Of a stretch of 11,555 nt of DNA, positions 7,817 to 11,555 are shown piece after piece. A model generated the notes under the pieces. It did no database searches, was not told the origin of the DNA, and saw only the letters and a list, made by a program, of their open reading frames with translations. The DNA is from Sphingomonadaceae bacterium (lineage in GTDB: Bacteria > Pseudomonadota > Alphaproteobacteria > Sphingomonadales > Sphingomonadaceae), in assembly GCA_014380205.1 (NCBI GenBank), contig JACMKH010000341.1, positions 1-11,555 of the forward strand, read 5' to 3'. The stretch's first letter is position 1, and every line of letters begins with the position of its first letter. Position numbers and translations under genes: made by a program.

Positions 7817-8898
7817 AAGCCGCCATCCTCCACGCGCCCGGCGAGCCGCTGACCATCGAGGAAGTCGCCGTCGACAGCCCCGGCCCGCGCGAGGTGCTGA
7901 TCCGCACCGCCGCGTGCGGCGTCTGCCGGTCGGACCTCCATTTTATCGACGGCAAATATCCGCACCCCCTCCCCGTCGTCCCCGGCCACGAGGCCGCCGG
8001 CATCGTCGAGGCGGTCGGCTCGGACATCTTCTCGATCCGGCCGGGCGATCATGTCGTGACCTGCCTCTCGGCCTATTGCGGGCGTTGCGAGTTCTGCGTC
8101 ACGGGGCGGATCGCTCTGTGCACCGATCCGAGCACGCGCCGCGCGCCCGAGGCGCCGCCGCGCTACACGATCGACGGCGCGCCGGTCCACCAACTGCTCA
8201 ACGTCTCGGGCTATGCCGAGCAAATGCTCGTCCACGAGAACGCGGCGGTCGCGATCCATCCCGACATGCCGCTCGACCGCGCCGCGCTGCTCGGCTGCGC
8301 GGTGGTGACGGGCGCGGGGGCGGTGTTCAACTCGGCCAATGTGCGGCCCGGCGAGCATGTGGCGGTGGTCGGCTGCGGCGGGATCGGGCTCGCGGCGATC
8401 AACGCGGCCAAGATCGCGGGCGCGGCGCGGATCGTCGCGATCGATCCCGTCGCCGAGAAGCGCGATCTCGCGCTGACGCTCGGCGCGACCGACGCGTTCG
8501 ATCCGGCGAGCGAGGATCTGGCCAAGCAGGTCGTCGCGCTCACCGGCGGCGGCGTCCACCACGCGATCGAGGCGGTCGGGCGGATCGAAACGGGGCAGCT
8601 ATGCGTCGCGCTGCTCCGGCGCGGCGGCACGGCGACGATGCTCGGCATGATGCCGCTCGACGGGCAACGCATCGGGCTCAACGCAATGGAGTTGCTTTCG
8701 GAGAAGAAGGTGCAAGGCGCGCTGATGGGCTCGAACCGCTTTCCGCTCGACATTCCGCGCCTCGTCGATTTCTACATGGCGGGCAAGCTCGACCTCGAGA
8801 CGATCATCGCCGAGCGCATCGCGCTCGACAGGATCAACGAGGCGATGGACGCGCTGCGGCAGGGGGATTCGGTGCGCTCGGTGGTGGTGTTCGAATGA
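7813..8898 (+). CDS. Zinc-dependent alcohol dehydrogenase (MDR superfamily)
   Basis: A 361-residue medium-chain alcohol dehydrogenase. Catalytic zinc ligands are Cys38 (CGVCRSD), His59-Glu60 (GHE) and Cys162 ([10 protein letters not shown]). The structural-zinc lobe has all four cysteines, C89, C92, C95 and C103. The dinucleotide fold reads VGCGGIG (residues 186-192) with Asp211 at the end of the second strand, indicating NAD. It should oxidise a primary or secondary alcohol to the aldehyde or ketone in the cytoplasm, perhaps the alcohol freed by the adjacent esterase. Translation starts at a GTG whose last two bases belong to the TGA of the previous gene (GTGA), and ends in ATGA shared with the following gene, so it is tightly coupled on both sides. 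The GTG is chosen because the protein then begins with the standard [12 protein letters not shown]. Confidence 0.95.
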   Translation: MKAAILHAPGEPLTIEEVAVDSPGPREVLIRTAACGVCRSDLHFIDGKYPHPLPVVPGHEAAGIVEAVGSDIFSIRPGDHVVTCLSAYCGRCEFCVTGRIALCTDPSTRRAPEAPPRYTIDGAPVHQLLNVSGYAEQMLVHENAAVAIHPDMPLDRAALLGCAVVTGAGAVFNSANVRPGEHVAVVGCGGIGLAAINAAKIAGAARIVAIDPVAEKRDLALTLGATDAFDPASEDLAKQVVALTGGGVHHAIEAVGRIETGQLCVALLRRGGTATMLGMMPLDGQRIGLNAMELLSEKKVQGALMGSNRFPLDIPRLVDFYMAGKLDLETIIAERIALDRINEAMDALRQGDSVRSVVVFE

Positions 8899-10118
8899 CC
8901 GCGATCGCCGACCCCGCCAGCCTCGGCTTCATCCCCGAACGGCTCGCATTCATCCCCGAGTTCCTCCAGCAACGCTATCTCGACGGCGGGCGCTTCCGCA
9001 ACTTCCAGCTGCTCGTCGGGCGCGGGGACGAAGTCGCGCTGTTCGAAACGCGCGGGATAGCGCGCGAGGGGATCGACGCGCCGCTCCGCGAAGACGCGAT
9101 CTTTCGCATCGCCTCGATGACCAAGCCCGTCACCTCGGTCGCGTTCATGACGCTGGTCGAGCGCGGCGAGATCGCGCTCGACGATCCGGTGCATCGCTTC
9201 CTGCCCGAGCTTCGCGGCCTCGGCGTCTACGCCTCGGGCGGCGGCGACGCGCCCTTCGTGACGCGGCCGACCGACGCGCCGATGCGCATGATCGACCTGC
9301 TCCGCCACACCTCGGGGCTGACCTACGCCTTCCAGAACCGGAGCAACGTCGATCTCGCCTATCGCACGGGCCGAATCGAGAACTGGCACGGCAATCTCGA
9401 TCTCGACGGGCTGGTCGCCGCGCTCGCCGAGCTCCCGCTCGAATTCTCGCCGGGGACGGCGTGGAACTATTCGGTGTCGACCGACGTGCTCGGCGCGGTC
9501 ATCCAGCGCGTGACAGACATGCCGCTCGAAGATTATTTCCGCGAGGTGGTCTTCGGCCCGCTCGGGATGGACGACACCTCCTTCGCGGTGCCCGACGCCA
9601 AGCTCGGCCGGCTCGGCGACTGCTGGAACCTCGCGCCCGAGGGAACGAGCATGTTCGACCGCGCCGAGGAGAGCCTGTGGCGCAAGCCGCCCCGGCTCGT
9701 CTCGGGCGGCGGCGGGCTCGTCTCGACCACCGCCGATTACCACCGCTTCTGCCGCATGCTGCTGAATGGCGGCGCGCTCGACGGCGCGCGCGTGCTCGGC
9801 CGCAAGACCGTCGAGCTGATGACGGTCAACCATCTCCCCGGTGGCGCGGACCTCGCCGCGATGTCGCGCTCGATGTTCAGCGAGGCCCAGAACGCAGGCA
9901 CTGGCTTCGGGCTCGGCTTCGCGATCAATCTCGATCCCGCGCGCTCGATGGCCCCGGGCTCGCCCGGCGAATATTATTGGGGCGGGCTCTATTCGACCGC
10001 CTTCTTCATCGACCCGGTCGAGCGGATCATCATGCTCTTCATGACCCAGCTCCAGCCCTCGACGGTCTATCCGGTGCGCCGCGAGCTCAAGACGCTGATC
10101 TATTCCGCGCTCGCCTGA
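8895..10118 (+). CDS. Serine hydrolase, beta-lactamase family (EstB-like esterase)
   Basis: A 407-residue serine hydrolase of the class C beta-lactamase/esterase family VIII type. The nucleophile motif SMTK lies at residues 74-77 (Ser74, Lys77), the general-base Tyr is in NYSV (Tyr192), the RHTSGL segment is at 137-142, and a [12 protein letters not shown] stretch is at 271-282. Near the C-terminus YWGG (361-364) takes the place of the KTG box of beta-lactamases, as in EstB-type esterases that hydrolyse short acyl esters and do not resist antibiotics. No signal peptide is visible (start [12 protein letters not shown]), so it is probably cytoplasmic. It is the last gene of the rightward operon, its ATG overlapping the alcohol dehydrogenase stop by four bases. 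Context suggests release of an alcohol or acid from an ester or lactone substrate. Confidence 0.93.
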   Translation: MTAIADPASLGFIPERLAFIPEFLQQRYLDGGRFRNFQLLVGRGDEVALFETRGIAREGIDAPLREDAIFRIASMTKPVTSVAFMTLVERGEIALDDPVHRFLPELRGLGVYASGGGDAPFVTRPTDAPMRMIDLLRHTSGLTYAFQNRSNVDLAYRTGRIENWHGNLDLDGLVAALAELPLEFSPGTAWNYSVSTDVLGAVIQRVTDMPLEDYFREVVFGPLGMDDTSFAVPDAKLGRLGDCWNLAPEGTSMFDRAEESLWRKPPRLVSGGGGLVSTTADYHRFCRMLLNGGALDGARVLGRKTVELMTVNHLPGGADLAAMSRSMFSEAQNAGTGFGLGFAINLDPARSMAPGSPGEYYWGGLYSTAFFIDPVERIIMLFMTQLQPSTVYPVRRELKTLIYSALA

Positions 10119-10128
10119 GCGCGTCGAT

Positions 10129-10157
10129 TTGACAGCGGGCGAGGCGCGCAGCATGTT
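10129..10157 (+). promoter_or_regulatory. Possible sigma70-type promoter for the lipoprotein pair
   Basis: A perfect TTGACA (10129-10134) lies 17 bases before CATGTT (10152-10157), which matches TATAAT at only three positions. It sits in the 78-bp gap after the esterase stop, about 40 bases upstream of the first lipoprotein start, so the lipoprotein cassette may be transcribed separately from the catabolic operon. No terminator is visible in the same gap. Confidence 0.4.
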
Positions 10158-10196
10158 CCGCGGCGGCATTATCATGCGCAACATGGGGGGAATGGG

Positions 10197-10679
10197 ATGG
10201 TTCTCGATTTCACACGCATCGGCGGCGGCGCCGCGCTGATCGGCCTCGCCGGATTGCTCGCGAGCTGCGGGCCGACGCAAAGCCAGATCGAGCAATCGAT
10301 CGTCGGCGAATATGAGAATCAGGGCGCGACCGACATCAATGTCGATCTCGAGCCGACCGACGAAGGCGGCTATGAGGGCACGGTCACCTACACCGACGAC
10401 GAGACCAACGAGGAGACCGAGCGCACCTGCGTGGTCGAGCCCGCCGAAAGCGGCGAATCGCAATGGGAGTGCAACCTCTCCAAGGAGCAGTTCGAGGAGG
10501 CGATCGCCGCCGATTACGGCGGGCGCGGCGCGACCAACGTCAACGTCTCGCTCGATGCCGAGGACAATGGCGATTACGAGGGCGAGATCACCTTCACCGA
10601 TCCCGCGAGCGGCCAGCAGGCGCGCCACAACTGCACGGTCGATGTCGGCGAGCAGGCCAACTGGGAGTGCCAGCCTTGA
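10197..10679 (+). CDS. Predicted lipoprotein with two copies of an unrecognised domain
   Basis: A 160-residue protein I do not recognise. It has a short charged N-region, a hydrophobic stretch (residues 8-22) and the lipobox LASC with Cys24 as the lipidated residue, so it should be exported and anchored in a membrane. The mature part is strongly acidic and consists of two similar units, about residues 30-93 and 98-160. Each has an I/FEQ(E)xI start, a GAT(D/N)(I/V)NV strand, a YEG triplet (59-61 and 127-129), a first Cys (78, 146), and a final WEC (90-92, 156-158). The paired cysteines could form one disulfide per unit. The ATG follows GGGGGGA by five bases. The next gene carries the same unit once. 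Not obviously linked to the neighbouring catabolism; function unknown. Confidence 0.85.
   Translation: MVLDFTRIGGGAALIGLAGLLASCGPTQSQIEQSIVGEYENQGATDINVDLEPTDEGGYEGTVTYTDDETNEETERTCVVEPAESGESQWECNLSKEQFEEAIAADYGGRGATNVNVSLDAEDNGDYEGEITFTDPASGQQARHNCTVDVGEQANWECQP
10284..10475 (+). repeat. Lipoprotein repeat unit 1 (protein level)
   Basis: Encodes residues 30-93 of the first lipoprotein. It aligns with unit 2 over its full length: QIEQSI versus QFEEAI, GATDINVDLE versus GATNVNVSLD, GYEG versus DYEG, and WEC at both ends, with a two-residue gap before the Trp. Similarity is clear in protein but diverged in DNA, so the duplication is old. Confidence 0.75.
10488..10676 (+). repeat. Lipoprotein repeat unit 2 (protein level)
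   Basis: Encodes residues 98-160 of the first lipoprotein, ending two residues after the conserved WEC. The unit includes Cys146 and Cys158 at positions matching Cys78 and Cys92 of unit 1. Confidence 0.75.
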
Positions 10680-10712
10680 TCTCGCGCGTCGCGGCCTGAG
10701 CCGGGGAGCCCG

Positions 10713-11015
10713 ATGAACCGATCCAGCTCGCGGATGCTCGCGTGCGCGGCGGCGGCGGCGCTTGTCGCGGGCTGCTCGGAGAACGCGGGCGACCCGACCG
10801 GCGAGACGCTCGAGCAAAGCATCCGCGCGCATTACGAGGCACGTGACTTTCGCGTCGTCCGCGTCGATATCGCGCCCGACGACAGCGGCGAGAATTACGC
10901 GGGCTCGGTGCTCATCGAGCAGCCGACGAACGGGGAGCAGTCCGAGGTGCGATGCTCGGCCGAGCCGTCCGACGACGATCCGGGCGGTTTCGCATGGCAG
11001 TGCGGCGCCGACTGA
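10713..11015 (+). CDS. Predicted small lipoprotein, single-unit relative of the preceding gene
   Basis: A 100-residue protein with an Arg-containing N-region, an Ala-rich hydrophobic core (residues 9-19) and the lipobox VAGC with Cys21 as the lipidation site. Its mature part carries one copy of the domain found twice in the previous gene: LEQSIRAHYEA (33-43), VVRVDI (48-53), YAG (62-64), Cys81 and a closing WQC (95-97). The similarity and the 33-bp spacing indicate an ancient local duplication and a shared transcript. A GGGGAG ribosome site stands before the ATG. Its stop TGA (11013-11015) directly abuts the stop of the convergent ligase gene. Function unknown; a paired envelope role is inference. 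Confidence 0.82.
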   Translation: MNRSSSRMLACAAAAALVAGCSENAGDPTGETLEQSIRAHYEARDFRVVRVDIAPDDSGENYAGSVLIEQPTNGEQSEVRCSAEPSDDDPGGFAWQCGAD

Positions 11016-11555
11016 TCAGGCGATCCCCAGCGCTTCGCGCAATTCGCGCTTGAGCACCTTGCCGATCGCGTTGCGCGGCAGCTCGTCGACAAGGTGAAGC
11101 GCGGACAGGCGCTGGGTTTTGCCGAGCCGCGCATTGGCCCAGGCGCGGATCGCCTCGGCATCGCCGCTTGCAACCACAACACCGACCGGCGTCTCGCCCC
11201 ATTGCTCGCTCGGCGCGCCAACCACGGCCGCCTCGACAACATCGGGATGGCCGACCAGCACCGCCTCGATGTCGCTCGGATAGATGTTGAACCCGCCCGA
11301 GATGATCATGTCCTTGGCGCGGCCGACCAGCGTGAGGAAGCCGTCCGCGTCGAAGCGGCCGATATCCCCCGTGCGGATGTAGCGGCGGCCCTCGGCGTCG
11401 CGCCATTCGGCGGCGCGGGTCTGCTCGGCGCGGCAGTGATAGCCGTCCATCATTGCGGCCGAGCGCCCGACGATCTCGCCGGCCGCGCCCGGCGGCAGCT
11501 CGTCGACAAGGTGAAGCGCGGACAGGCGCTGGGTTTTGCCGAGCCGCGCATTGGC
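11016..11555 (-). CDS. AMP-forming acyl-CoA synthetase/ligase, C-terminal part (5' end outside window, possibly rearranged)
   Basis: The last 179 residues of an ANL-superfamily acyl-CoA ligase, open through the right edge. Motifs in order: PPGAAGEIVGRSAAMMDGYH (residues 21-40), RTGDIG (61-66), the hinge GRAKDMIISGGFNIYPSDIE (78-97) and the C-terminal RNAIGKVLKREL (161-172), where Lys166 is the expected adenylation lysine. These define an enzyme that activates a carboxylic acid to its CoA thioester through an acyl-AMP. An internal ATG at 11453 is not a real start, because motif residues lie upstream of it. The first 21 visible residues are an exact copy of residues 140-160, from the extreme C-terminal domain, and do not belong in front of GAAGEIV in a normal ligase. 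Either the gene holds an in-frame tandem duplication or the end of this sequence is misassembled. Confidence 0.88.
   Translation of the reverse strand, partial: ANARLGKTQRLSALHLVDELPPGAAGEIVGRSAAMMDGYHCRAEQTRAAEWRDAEGRRYIRTGDIGRFDADGFLTLVGRAKDMIISGGFNIYPSDIEAVLVGHPDVVEAAVVGAPSEQWGETPVGVVVASGDAEAIRAWANARLGKTQRLSALHLVDELPRNAIGKVLKRELREALGIA
11075..11138. repeat. 64-bp exact direct repeat, internal copy
   Basis: Identical to 11492-11555, offset by 417 bp (139 codons), inside the ligase gene and in the same reading frame. On the minus strand it encodes the segment from ANARLGK to LVDELP near the ligase C-terminus, where such a sequence is expected, so this copy looks like the original. Confidence 0.95.
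11492..11555. repeat. 64-bp exact direct repeat, copy at window edge
   Basis: Second copy of 11075-11138, cut by the end of the window, so the true repeat may be longer. It sits directly in front of the GAAGEIV motif, where adenylation-domain sequence would be expected. Confidence 0.95.

Noticed and set aside
8895..10118. Antibiotic resistance beta-lactamase
   Set aside because: The SxxK and Tyr motifs fit the fold, but the KTG box is replaced by WGG and no export signal is visible, which fits an esterase.
10110..10143. Terminator hairpin after the esterase gene (CTCGCC with GGCGAG)
   Set aside because: The stem is only six base pairs with a loop of 22 bases and no T-run; it is not convincing.
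8772..10832. A 686-codon open frame on the minus strand opposite the alcohol dehydrogenase, esterase and lipoprotein genes
   Set aside because: It lies antisense to genes with intact catalytic motifs and crosses their boundaries; no domain is recognisable in it.
11016..11453. A complete 145-residue protein starting at the ATG at 11453
   Set aside because: Conserved ligase residues continue in frame upstream of that ATG to the window edge, so it is an internal Met of a longer gene.

Overview
The window is high-GC DNA, strongly biased to G/C at third codon positions, with tight gene packing and stop/start overlaps. Protein styles (several acyl-CoA dehydrogenases, a GPH-type transporter, an EstB-like serine hydrolase and short-chain dehydrogenases in one locus) and codon use suggest an alphaproteobacterium, most likely a sphingomonad. 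That placement is inference; there is no rRNA or other marker gene here.

Layout: a divergent catabolic locus is organised around a 260-bp intergenic region (3975-4234). Leftward (minus strand) run a FadE-like acyl-CoA dehydrogenase (2781-3974), a second dehydrogenase with degenerate motifs (1607-2743), a canonical one with its catalytic glutamate (462-1607), and an NADPH-type short-chain dehydrogenase cut by the window edge (1-446). Rightward (plus strand) run a second short-chain dehydrogenase (4235-5077), a GPH-family transporter (5089-6516), an ACAD10/11-type acyl-CoA dehydrogenase (6533-7816), a zinc alcohol dehydrogenase (7813-8898) and a beta-lactamase-fold serine hydrolase/esterase (8895-10118). 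The last three are joined by 4-base stop/start overlaps, so they are very probably co-translated.

Functionally this reads as a degradation module for an esterified or hydroxylated, bulky hydrophobic substrate. The transporter imports, the esterase hydrolyses, the alcohol and short-chain dehydrogenases oxidise, and four acyl-CoA dehydrogenases introduce double bonds into CoA thioesters. A partial AMP-forming acyl-CoA ligase at the right edge (minus strand) would supply CoA activation. The adjacent FadE-like/degenerate pair recalls the heteromeric enzymes of steroid side-chain degradation, but the substrate cannot be read from the sequence.

Between the catabolic operon and the ligase sits a small, unrelated-looking cassette of two predicted lipoproteins (10197-10679 and 10713-11015). 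They share an unrecognised domain of about 60-68 residues, present twice in the first and once in the second. The right end also contains a 64-bp exact direct repeat, in frame inside the ligase gene, which points to a tandem duplication or an assembly problem. I see no tRNA, rRNA, CRISPR array, transposase or integrase.
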